From: JBQCHF01 sp051953655
Lineage (GTDB): Bacteria > Actinomycetota > Actinomycetes > Motilibacterales > Motilibacteraceae
Length of the DNA stretch: 6,903 nt
Direction of reading: 5' to 3'
Assembly (NCBI GenBank): GCA_051953655.1
Contig: JBQCIO010000238.1
Location: 1 to 6,903 of the forward strand
Shown here one piece after another: positions 1-6,084 of this stretch (positions are counted from its first letter, which is position 1; each line of letters starts with the position of its first letter). A model generated the notes under the pieces. The model saw only the letters and a list, made by a program, of their open reading frames with translations. It searched no databases and was not told the DNA's origin. A program made the translations under genes and the position numbers.

Positions 1-142
1 CCCGGCCCTGGCCGGCGTCCTGCGCCGCTCGCTGGCGGGCACCGCGGCCGGCGGGGCGTCGCCGTCGGCCGCTGGCTCGCCCGTGACGTCGTCGAGGTCG
101 CCGAGCTCGCCCAGCAGCGTCAGCAGTGCTCACGGAGGTTCC
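1..142 (+). other. 5' edge: ambiguous coding remainder upstream of the small protein
   Basis: No complete gene can be assigned here. The frame of the next gene (positions 2, 5, 8...) is open from the window edge with no stop, and reads an Ala/Gly-rich stretch followed by a Ser/Pro-rich one, with GC-rich third positions. It may therefore be an N-terminal extension of the next gene, with GTG at 83 as another possible start. The frame starting at position 1 is also open; from about 58 to 126 it reads like a helical protein end (WLARDVVEVAELAQQ), but it has no stop until 1104. The third frame ends with TGA at 84-86 and is Arg/Pro-rich, as a shadow frame would be. The upstream gene of the operon probably ends in or just before this stretch. 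Its identity cannot be told from what is visible. Confidence 0.4.
134..138 (+). promoter_or_regulatory. ribosome binding site for the small protein
   Basis: GGAGG lies four bases before ATG 143. It is the only strong Shine-Dalgarno match ahead of any candidate start in this frame. It is the main reason for choosing ATG 143 over GTG 83 or a start outside the window. Confidence 0.6.
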
Positions 143-442
143 ATGCCCGGCTCCGCACCCTCCGGCTCCCCGGCTGGCCCCTACGCGCCGTCCCAGCACG
201 CGCCCGGCGTCCCCGACCACGTGCGCCGCTTCCTCGACGGCGACGGCGCAGACCCGTCCGGCGACGGCCTCGGCTGGTCGGCCGGGCCGGCGGCGCCCTC
301 CCCGCGCCAGCTCACCGACGCCATCCTGGCCGACCCCGAGTCGGTGGCCCGGCTGGTGGACGCCGTCGGCGACGCGGTGGAGCGCAGGATCGTCCGCGAC
401 CTGGTCCGGCAGGGCCGGACCGCCTACCCGGGGCTGGTGTGA
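143..442 (+). CDS. small eCIS-associated protein of unknown function
   Basis: A 99-residue protein from ATG 143. Residues 1-54 are rich in Pro, Ser, Gly and Ala and look disordered. Residues 55-90 (from PRQLTDAILADPESVARLVD onwards) should form one or two amphipathic helices with many Arg, Asp and Glu residues, and the protein ends in GRTAYPGLV. No signal peptide, membrane segment, cysteine or catalytic motif is visible. Its stop overlaps the start of the LysM gene by four bases (GTGA), so the two are probably translated together. Many actinobacterial eCIS loci have a short, poorly conserved helical protein just before the LysM/tube-junction gene, so an accessory or baseplate-adaptor role is a fair inference, but its function is not known. 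The frame is open back to position 2, so the true protein could be longer. The existence of the gene is well supported; the start is less so. Confidence 0.72.
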   Translation: MPGSAPSGSPAGPYAPSQHAPGVPDHVRRFLDGDGADPSGDGLGWSAGPAAPSPRQLTDAILADPESVARLVDAVGDAVERRIVRDLVRQGRTAYPGLV

Positions 443-1104
443 CCATGACTTCCTCCAGCGACACCAAGGCGTTCCTCGAGGTCGAGACCGGCGAGCGGAT
501 CCCCTGCCTGTTCAACCCCTCCGAGCTGGCGCTGACCCGCAGCAACGCGTGGAACGGCGCCGGCCGGCCGGGTCGCGCGGTGCCCACGCTCGCCTTCGGC
601 GGGTCGCGCAACGGCGAGCTGCGGCTCGAGCTCTTCTTCGACACCACCGACACCGGTGAGGCCGTCACCACGCACACCGGCAAGCTGGTGGCGCTCATGG
701 ACGTCGACCCCTCGCTCAGCGGCAGCGACGAGACCAGCGGCAACGTCCGGCCGCCGACGGTGATCTTCCACTGGGGCGACCTGCACTCCTTCCGCTCGGT
801 GGTGGCCGACCTCGCCGTCCGCTTCACCTACTTCTCCGCCACCGGGGTGCCGCTGCGGGCGCGGGCCAACCTCCTGCTGCGCCAGTACGAGCCCTCGCAG
901 GCCTTCGGACCGCAGAACCCGACCTCCGGCACGCCGCGACCGCACCGCGTCCACCGGGTCGCGCCGGGGGAGACGCTCGACCGGATCGCCGCCCGCTACT
1001 ACGGCGACTCCAACGCCTGGCGCGAGATCGCGTCCGCCAACGGCATCGAGGACCCGCTCGCGGTGCGGGCCGGCACGCTGCTGTCCGTGCCCAGGAGGAC
1101 GTGA
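439..1104 (+). CDS. eCIS tube/baseplate junction protein with LysM domain (Afp7/CIS7-like)
   Basis: A 221-residue protein. Residues 11-150 match the eCIS tube-initiator family: ETGERIPCLFNPSELALTR near the start, then LRLELFFDTTDTGE, PPTVIFHWGDL at 105-115 and RANLLLRQYEPS at 142-153. A Pro/Thr-rich hinge leads to a LysM fold at 171-219 (VHRVAPGETLDRIAARYYGD, then NAWREIASANGI and a GTLLSVP end). In related particles this protein joins the inner tube to the central spike, like gp53/gp54-region proteins of phage T4, and its LysM part packs in the baseplate rather than serving as a secreted wall hydrolase. No signal peptide is present. GTG 439 overlaps the upstream TGA (GTGA). ATG 445 is an equally possible start and gives 219 residues; neither has a strong ribosome site, which suggests coupling to the gene before. 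The family call is secure, and the precise start is open. Confidence 0.93.
   Translation: MTMTSSSDTKAFLEVETGERIPCLFNPSELALTRSNAWNGAGRPGRAVPTLAFGGSRNGELRLELFFDTTDTGEAVTTHTGKLVALMDVDPSLSGSDETSGNVRPPTVIFHWGDLHSFRSVVADLAVRFTYFSATGVPLRARANLLLRQYEPSQAFGPQNPTSGTPRPHRVHRVAPGETLDRIAARYYGDSNAWREIASANGIEDPLAVRAGTLLSVPRRT
1093..1098 (+). promoter_or_regulatory. ribosome binding site deciding the spike gene start
   Basis: AGGAGG lies five bases before ATG 1104 but only two before the alternative GTG 1101, which favours ATG 1104. The site is inside the last codons of the LysM gene. Confidence 0.65.
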
Positions 1105-2915
1105 TGACGGTGCCCACGCCCGTCGGCACCCAGCTGAACGAGATCTCGCCGGTCATCAAGCTCGCGGGCAGCCCGATGAGCGCGCAGCTGGTGTCCGCGC
1201 TCCGCTCCGTCCGGGTCGAGCTGGGCCTGCGCCAGGTCGGTCGCGCCGAGATCACCTTCGTGGACAGCGGATTCCAGCTGCTCACGAACAACACGGCGGT
1301 CTTCGCGCTGGGGACCGACGTGGCCGTCGCCTTCGGTGCGCCCGGCAACCCGTCGACGCCGGTCTTCTCCGGGCAGGTCACCGCGGTGCGGGTGGACCAG
1401 CTCAGGTCGGAGGACGCCGGCTCCCCCTACGTGACCATGGTGGTGTCGGACAAGCTGCACGCCCTCGCCTTCGGGCAGGCGGCGGCCACCGGCGCGGACC
1501 TCTCGATCGAGGCCGTCGTGAGGAAGCTGGTGTCCACGGCCGGCCTCTCCGTGTCGGTGTCCGAGCTGCCGAACGTCACGTGCAAGCACGTGCTGTTCAA
1601 CGAGCCGCCGCTGCGCCACCTCGACCGGCTCGCCGAGCTCTACGGCTTCGAGTGGTGGGTGCAGGACAGCACGTTCCACGCCGCGAAGCCGGACGGCGGT
1701 GCGGAGGTGACGGTCGACCTGGGCGCGGACGTCGAGCAGCTCTCCCTCGAGACGCGCGACACCGGGCCCGGGAAGACCACCGTGGTGGGGTGGGACCCGG
1801 TCACGAAGGAGCTGGTCACCGGAGCGCCGGGGGCGACGTCGGTGAGACCGCAGGCCGATCTGGCCTTCCCCAGCGCGAGGGAAGGGGCGATCGACGGCTC
1901 CCGTCCGATGTCGGCCCGCGGCACCCGGGTCATCTCGCAGGCCGACGCCCAGCTCCAGGCGCAGGCCGCCACCGACGCCGCGCGTCGCGACCGCACCGAG
2001 CTGCGGCTCCAGCTGCACGGCCTGCGACCGTCGCTGCGGCCGCGCACCACGGTCAAGCTGACGTCCGCCGGGCCGATGGCAGGTACCTACCCGGTGTCGG
2101 AGGTGACCCACCTGTGGGACAGCGCCGGAGGGCGCACCCGGGTGGTGGCCGGCCCCCGCCGGCCCGCCGGGCTGGCCGCCGCACTGGCCGCCGGCGGCGC
2201 ACCCGTCCCGGCCGGCGGGCTGGCCGGCGTCCTGCTCGTCGCCCTGGTGACCGACCTGCAGGACCCGGAGTCCAGGGGGCGGGTGAAGGTGAAGCTGCCG
2301 ACCCTGGCCGCCGACCTGGACGGTGGCTGGGCGCGGGTGCTCCTGCCCAGCGGAGGGCCGGAGACCGGACTCGTCGTGCCGCACCAGGTCGGCGACGAGG
2401 TCGTCGTCGGTTTCGAGGAGGGCGACCTGCACCGGCCGGTCGTGCTCGGGGCCGTGCACGGCGGGAAGGACAAGCCGCCGTCGCAGACCGCGGCGGCCGG
2501 CGGCAAGGCGGAGGTCGCCGGGTTGGTCAGCCGGAGCAAGCACGTCCTGGTCGTCGACGACAGCACCGACCAGGCCAAGCAGGGTCTGCGGTTCGACCAC
2601 GCCAAGAAGCACCTGCTGCACGTCACCTCGGAGGGGATCACGGTGACCGCGGAGCAGGGCAAGCCGATCAAGCTCACCGCCGGCCAGGCCTCCATCGAGC
2701 TCGACGGCCAGGGCAACGTGGTCATCAAGGGCATGAAGGTCACCGTCCAGGCCCAGACGGACCTCGAGCTCAAGGGCACGCAGGTCAAGGCCGAGGCGCA
2801 GGCGACGATGCAGCTGCAGGCCCAGGCCTCGGCCGAGCTCAAGGCGAACGGGATGGTCACGGTCGAGAGCTCGGGGTCCACGGCGGTCAAGGGCTCGATC
2901 GTGCAGATCAACTAG
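1104..2915 (+). CDS. VgrG/gpV-like baseplate spike protein (Afp8/CIS8-like)
   Basis: A 603-residue central spike protein, expected to work as a trimer at the baseplate hub. Residues about 15-345 resemble the gp27/phage late control D part, which forms the ring under the tube. A flexible Ala/Gly/Pro linker at about 350-373 leads to a gp5-type OB fold at about 378-452, recognisable by LVTDLQDPESRGRVKVKLP, GGWARVLLPSGG, VPHQVGDEVVVGFEEGD and HRPVVLGAVHGG. From about residue 505 to the end come short alternating beta repeats (ITVTAEQGKPIKLTAGQASI, then VVIKGMKVTVQAQ and similar, to VKGSIVQIN), which form the beta-helix needle. No lysozyme or toxin domain is inserted or appended, so this is a structural spike and not an evolved effector VgrG. 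Its ATG overlaps the upstream stop by one base (TGATG). It ends with TAG, unlike the TGA of its neighbours, and is followed by the only gap in the operon. Confidence 0.95.
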   Translation: MTVPTPVGTQLNEISPVIKLAGSPMSAQLVSALRSVRVELGLRQVGRAEITFVDSGFQLLTNNTAVFALGTDVAVAFGAPGNPSTPVFSGQVTAVRVDQLRSEDAGSPYVTMVVSDKLHALAFGQAAATGADLSIEAVVRKLVSTAGLSVSVSELPNVTCKHVLFNEPPLRHLDRLAELYGFEWWVQDSTFHAAKPDGGAEVTVDLGADVEQLSLETRDTGPGKTTVVGWDPVTKELVTGAPGATSVRPQADLAFPSAREGAIDGSRPMSARGTRVISQADAQLQAQAATDAARRDRTELRLQLHGLRPSLRPRTTVKLTSAGPMAGTYPVSEVTHLWDSAGGRTRVVAGPRRPAGLAAALAAGGAPVPAGGLAGVLLVALVTDLQDPESRGRVKVKLPTLAADLDGGWARVLLPSGGPETGLVVPHQVGDEVVVGFEEGDLHRPVVLGAVHGGKDKPPSQTAAAGGKAEVAGLVSRSKHVLVVDDSTDQAKQGLRFDHAKKHLLHVTSEGITVTAEQGKPIKLTAGQASIELDGQGNVVIKGMKVTVQAQTDLELKGTQVKAEAQATMQLQAQASAELKANGMVTVESSGSTAVKGSIVQIN

Positions 2916-3020
2916 CGGCCGGCACGGTGGACGCGGTGCGGGTGGTGCAGGTGGTGCGGCGGGACGGGCCGGACGTCGCAGCGGTGGACGGGAACGGTCG
3001 CAGGAGCGGAAGGACGGTGC
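2916..3020 (+). other. intergenic gap between spike and gp25 genes, GGTG-rich
   Basis: These 105 bases are the only real gap in the operon. They hold a G-rich stretch at about 2933-2960 in which GGTGGTGC occurs twice at a nine-base spacing (2941-2948 and 2950-2957). No PAAR gene or remnant is recognisable, and I see no convincing promoter. The only plus-strand frame through it is Arg/Gly-rich and looks like chance. Confidence 0.6.
3008..3014 (+). promoter_or_regulatory. probable ribosome binding site for the gp25 gene
   Basis: GGAAGGA lies six bases before GTG 3021, the first of three GTG codons in a row (3021, 3024, 3027). AGGAG at 3002-3006 is an alternative but sits rather far upstream. 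The site supports a start in this GTG cluster. Confidence 0.5.
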
Positions 3021-3548
3021 GTGGTGGTGGAGGATCCGCGGGTGCCTGAGCCCGCACGCCCCGCCGACCCGCCGGTCGACCAGCCGGCCGGGAGCGGCGC
3101 GTCCCGGCTGCCCGCGGCGCGAACCGCCGGCGGCGAGGTCGTCAGCGGCGCGATCGACTTCGTCGGCCGCGGCTTCGCCTGGCCCATGGGCGTCGACCAC
3201 CGGGGCGCCATCCGGCTCACCAACGGTGCGGCCGACCTGGACTCCTCGCTGCGGCTGGTGCTCATCACCGCCCCCGGCGAGCGGGTCATGCGGCCGGACT
3301 TCGGCTGCAAGATCCACGACCTGGTCTTCGAGCCGGTCAACGCCAACACCCTCGGGCTGATGGCCGAGGCCGTCCGCGAGGCCCTGGCCCGCTGGGAGCC
3401 CCGCGTCACCGTCGAGTCGGTCGACCCGGTGCCCGACGTCAACGACTCCGCGCTGGTGCGCATCCACATCGCCTACCGGGTCCGCGCCACCAACGACCGG
3501 CGCAACCTGGTCCACCCGTTCTACGTCATCCCGCAGGAGGGATCCTGA
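3021..3548 (+). CDS. gp25-like baseplate wedge protein (Afp9/CIS9-like)
   Basis: A 175-residue protein of the GPW/gp25 family. The fold covers residues about 44-170, beginning IDFVGRGFAWPMGVDHRGAI. It has the family signature APGERVMRPDFGCKIHDLVF at 84-103, the helix TLGLMAEAVREALARWEPRV at 110-129, and a final strand region ending in HPFYVIP. In contractile tails gp25 sits in the inner wedge and nucleates sheath assembly on the baseplate. The first 43 residues are a Pro/Ala/Arg-rich extension that typical gp25 proteins lack. The start lies at one of three consecutive GTG codons (3021, 3024, 3027), and no later start would keep the whole domain. The stop overlaps the next gene's ATG by one base. 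The product is very sure; the start is uncertain within three codons. Confidence 0.95.
   Translation: MVVEDPRVPEPARPADPPVDQPAGSGASRLPAARTAGGEVVSGAIDFVGRGFAWPMGVDHRGAIRLTNGAADLDSSLRLVLITAPGERVMRPDFGCKIHDLVFEPVNANTLGLMAEAVREALARWEPRVTVESVDPVPDVNDSALVRIHIAYRVRATNDRRNLVHPFYVIPQEGS
3535..3540 (+). promoter_or_regulatory. ribosome binding site of the baseplate J gene
   Basis: AGGAGG lies seven bases before ATG 3548, an ideal spacing, and is embedded in the last codons of the gp25 gene. It fixes the start of the J-like protein. Confidence 0.75.
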
Positions 3549-5491
3549 TGGCCCTGCCGGCGCCGAACCTCGACGACCGCCGCTTCCAGGACCTCGTCGA
3601 CGAGGCCAAGCGGGCCATCCCGCGGCACTGCCCGGAGTGGACCAACCACAACCTCAACGACCCGGGCGTGGCGCTCATCGAGCTGTTCGCCTGGATGAGC
3701 GACCAGCTGCTCTACCGGCTCAACCAGGTGCCCGACCGGCTCTACACCCACTTCCTCAACCTGGTCGGCATCGAGCCGTTCCCGCCGGGCGTCGCCCGCA
3801 CCGACCTCACCTTCTGGCTCTCCGCGGCCCTGGACCAGGTCGTCACCGTGCCCGCCGGCACCGCCGTGGCCACCGCCGGCGACGCCGAGGGCAGCGCGGT
3901 CGTGTTCACCACGACCGAGGACCTCGCCATCGCCCCGCCCCGGCTCAGCGCGCTGCGCACCACGACCGGGCCGGAGACGCCCGGCCGCGACGTCCTCGAG
4001 GACGTCCGCCTCGGCGTGCCGGTGCCGTGCTTCCCGAGCGACCCGCTCGCGCCGGGGGAGGGCCTCTACCTCGGCTTCGCCGAGCCGATGGCCGGCTCGG
4101 TGCTGCAGCTGAGCGTGCAGGCCACCGCCGAGGGGATCGGGGTGGACCCGACGGACCCGCCGCTGGCCTGGGAGGTCTGGGCCGGCGAGGGCTGGCTCCG
4201 GGTGGCCGTGCTCGAGGACGAGACCGGCGGGCTCAACCGCGACGGTCGGATCGTCCTGCTGCTGCCGCAGGTGCACGAGGCGCTCACGATCGGCGGCGTC
4301 CGCGCGCACTGGCTGCGGGTGGTGCTGCTCGAGCCGCGCCCGGGCCAGCCGACCTACCAGCGCTCGCCCCAGCTGCGGGCCCTGCAGGCCGCGACCATCG
4401 GCGGCACCGTGCACGCCGAGCACGCCGAGCAGGTGGTGGCCGAGGCGCTGGGCCGCTCCGACGGCCGACCCGGCCAGCTGTACCGCACCTCTCGCTTCCC
4501 GGTGCTCTCCCGCCGCGGGGAGGAGCGGGTGCTCGTGCGCGAGGGCGGCCAGGTGACCGGGTGGACCGAGGTCGCCGACTTCAGCCAGAGCGGGCCGGCC
4601 GACCGGCACGTGGTGTGGGACTCGGCCACCGGCGAGGTGCGCTTCGGCCCGGCCGTCCGCTACGCCGACGGCAGCGTGGTCCGGCACGGCGCAGCCCCCG
4701 GCGACGGCGCGGAGATCTCCGTGACGCCGTACCGCGTCGGCGGCGGGTCGCAGGGCAACGTCGGCGCCGGCACCCTCACCCGGCTGCGCACGCCGGTGCC
4801 CTACGTCACCGGGGTGACGAACCTGCTGCCCTCCACCGGCGGCGGCGACGCCGAGACGGTGGCCGAGGCCAAGGCGCGCGGGCCGCTCACCCTGCGCACG
4901 GGCATGCGGGCGGTGACGGCCGGCGACTACGAGCGGCTGGCCCAGCAGGCCTCGGTGGAGGTGGCTCGCTCGCGCTGCCTGCCGCCGGCGGCGCCCGGCG
5001 GCCCGGTGCGGGTGCTGGTGGTCCCGCAGGTGCGCAAGCCGGCCACCGAGCACGGCATCGACGACTTCGCGCTGGACGACACGCTGCTGGGCCAGGTGCG
5101 CACCTACCTGGACGAGCGCCGGGTGGTCGGCACCGCGCTGGAGATCGGCACGCCGTACTACCAGGGCGTGTCGGTGGCCGCCCTGCTGCTCAGCAGCGCC
5201 GGCCGGCCCCCGGCCCTGGTGCGCCAGCGGGCCGTCGACACCATCGCCGCCTATCTCAACCCGCTGACCGGGGGCGCGGACGGCACCGGCTGGCCCTTCG
5301 ACGCCGACCTGACCACCGCCGTGCTGGCGCAGCTTCTCGAGTCGGTCGACGGCGTCGAGCGGGTCGAGGAGCTGCTGCTGTTCGAGTACGACCTGCGCAC
5401 CCGGCGCCGGCTCGGCCCCGGCCGCGACGTGCTGCGCCTCGAGCCGCACAGCCTCTTCCTGTCCGCCGCCCCCAGCGTGGTCGTGCGATGA
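3548..5491 (+). CDS. baseplate J-like wedge protein (Afp11/CIS11-like; TIGR02243 type)
   Basis: A 647-residue protein of the putative baseplate assembly family related to phage P2 gpJ and T4 gp6. The N-terminus carries the family hallmark at residues 34-80: HNLNDPGVALIELFAWMSDQ, then LYRLNQVPDRLYTHFLNLVG and IEPFPP. The middle (about 95-420) is a beta-rich insertion of the size seen in eCIS members, with VVWDSATGEVRFG at about 356-368. The conserved C-terminal part begins at about 449 with TGMRAVTAGDYERLAQQ and includes RSRCLPP and the helical segment before DGVERVEELLLFEYDL. Six or more copies form the wedge ring that changes shape to start sheath contraction. It overlaps gp25 by one base upstream (TGATG) and the next gene by four bases downstream (ATGA). 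Its length is normal for the family and no frameshift is visible. Confidence 0.96.
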   Translation: MALPAPNLDDRRFQDLVDEAKRAIPRHCPEWTNHNLNDPGVALIELFAWMSDQLLYRLNQVPDRLYTHFLNLVGIEPFPPGVARTDLTFWLSAALDQVVTVPAGTAVATAGDAEGSAVVFTTTEDLAIAPPRLSALRTTTGPETPGRDVLEDVRLGVPVPCFPSDPLAPGEGLYLGFAEPMAGSVLQLSVQATAEGIGVDPTDPPLAWEVWAGEGWLRVAVLEDETGGLNRDGRIVLLLPQVHEALTIGGVRAHWLRVVLLEPRPGQPTYQRSPQLRALQAATIGGTVHAEHAEQVVAEALGRSDGRPGQLYRTSRFPVLSRRGEERVLVREGGQVTGWTEVADFSQSGPADRHVVWDSATGEVRFGPAVRYADGSVVRHGAAPGDGAEISVTPYRVGGGSQGNVGAGTLTRLRTPVPYVTGVTNLLPSTGGGDAETVAEAKARGPLTLRTGMRAVTAGDYERLAQQASVEVARSRCLPPAAPGGPVRVLVVPQVRKPATEHGIDDFALDDTLLGQVRTYLDERRVVGTALEIGTPYYQGVSVAALLLSSAGRPPALVRQRAVDTIAAYLNPLTGGADGTGWPFDADLTTAVLAQLLESVDGVERVEELLLFEYDLRTRRRLGPGRDVLRLEPHSLFLSAAPSVVVR

Positions 5492-6084
5492 GCCTGCCCG
5501 CCGTGCACCGACCGGCCGTCCCGTCCCGTCGGCGGTGGCTGGTGGACCAGCTGCCGGTCGGCATGCTGGAGGACGAGTTCTTCGTCCGCTTCGTGTCCAT
5601 CTTCCAAGAGCTCGCGGACACCTACGTCGACGCGATCGACTCGGTGCCCGCCTCGGTGGACCTCAGCGTCGCCCCGCCGGCCTTCGTGCGCTGGCTCGGC
5701 GGGTGGATCGGCCTGGACGCGGTCGACCCGGGTCTCCCGGTGGCGGCCCAACGGGCCTGGGTGCGGGACTACGGCGAGGTGCTCGCCTGGCGCGGCACCC
5801 GGCGCGGTCTGGAGGCCCTGCTGCGGCTGCTCTCCGGCGGGCCGGCGGTGGTCGAGGAGGGTGGCGGTGCTTACGCCGAGGGCGAGGCGCCGGCGCAGAG
5901 CCCGGCCTGGGTGCGCATGGAGGTGGCCTCCACCGGTCTGCTGTCCGAGGAGGACTTCGTGCGGCTGGTCCTCGACGAGGTGCCGGCCCACGTCGCGGTC
6001 GAGCTGGTCGTCGGCGGCAGGCGCGTGCTGCCTGAGGTGGCCGAGACCCAGCCGGCCGCCCTGCTCTCTGGAGGTGTGGTGTGA
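5488..6084 (+). CDS. tail protein I-like baseplate wedge protein (Afp12/CIS12-like; TIGR02242 type)
   Basis: A 198-residue protein. It shows the features of the tail protein I/TIGR02242 family that partners J-like proteins: an N-terminal LVDQLPVGMLEDEFFVRFVS segment at 18-37, PPAFVRWLGGWIGLD at 63-77, and the most telling motif, WRGTRRGLEALLRLLSG at 101-117. An acidic Gly/Ala loop follows, then a beta domain with VPAHVAVELVVGGR at 165-178. In known systems it binds the J-like protein to complete the wedge and often offers a docking site for fibres, though no fibre gene is seen here. The start ATG 5488 overlaps the J stop (ATGA) and has no clear ribosome site, so it probably depends on ribosomes finishing the J gene. 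The frame is open far upstream, but that part is a shadow of the J gene. Confidence 0.93.
   Translation: MSLPAVHRPAVPSRRRWLVDQLPVGMLEDEFFVRFVSIFQELADTYVDAIDSVPASVDLSVAPPAFVRWLGGWIGLDAVDPGLPVAAQRAWVRDYGEVLAWRGTRRGLEALLRLLSGGPAVVEEGGGAYAEGEAPAQSPAWVRMEVASTGLLSEEDFVRLVLDEVPAHVAVELVVGGRRVLPEVAETQPAALLSGGVV
6070..6074 (+). promoter_or_regulatory. ribosome binding site for the zinc-ribbon membrane protein
   Basis: GGAGG lies six bases before GTG 6081, inside the final codons of the tail protein I gene. It supports GTG as a true start, overlapping the upstream TGA as GTGA. Confidence 0.7.

Noticed and set aside
971..1101. LysM domain as a sign of a secreted cell wall enzyme
   Set aside because: There is no signal peptide or hydrolase domain. 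The N-terminal part and the neighbours match the eCIS tube-junction family, where LysM is a structural part.
1104..2915. Spike gene as evidence of a type VI secretion system
   Set aside because: gp25, J-like and TIGR02242-like genes with a LysM junction protein are the eCIS set. No Tss membrane-complex genes are seen, and the high-GC context does not fit a diderm host.
2933..2960. GGTGGTGC repeat as a regulatory or CRISPR-like repeat
   Set aside because: There are only two adjacent copies nine bases apart in G-rich DNA, with no spacer structure and no dyad symmetry.
1580..3049. Plus-strand frame overlapping the spike gene and crossing the gap before gp25
   Set aside because: It is an Arg/Gly/Ala-rich shadow. 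The short piece in the gap (from GTG 2936) has no conserved look and no ribosome site.
999..3515. Very long open frame on the minus strand (838 codons)
   Set aside because: It is antisense to the LysM, spike and gp25 genes and its composition (Arg, Gly, Asp, His, Val, Leu) is that of a shadow frame in GC-rich DNA. No domain is recognisable.
3521..5449. Long open frame on the minus strand (642 codons)
   Set aside because: It mirrors the J-like gene exactly and shows repetitive His/Arg/Gly/Ala composition without any known motif.
3637..6084. Long plus-strand frame that could suggest an 815-residue fusion
   Set aside because: Only the last 198 residues (from ATG 5488) are real. The rest is an Arg/Pro-rich +1 shadow of the J-like gene.
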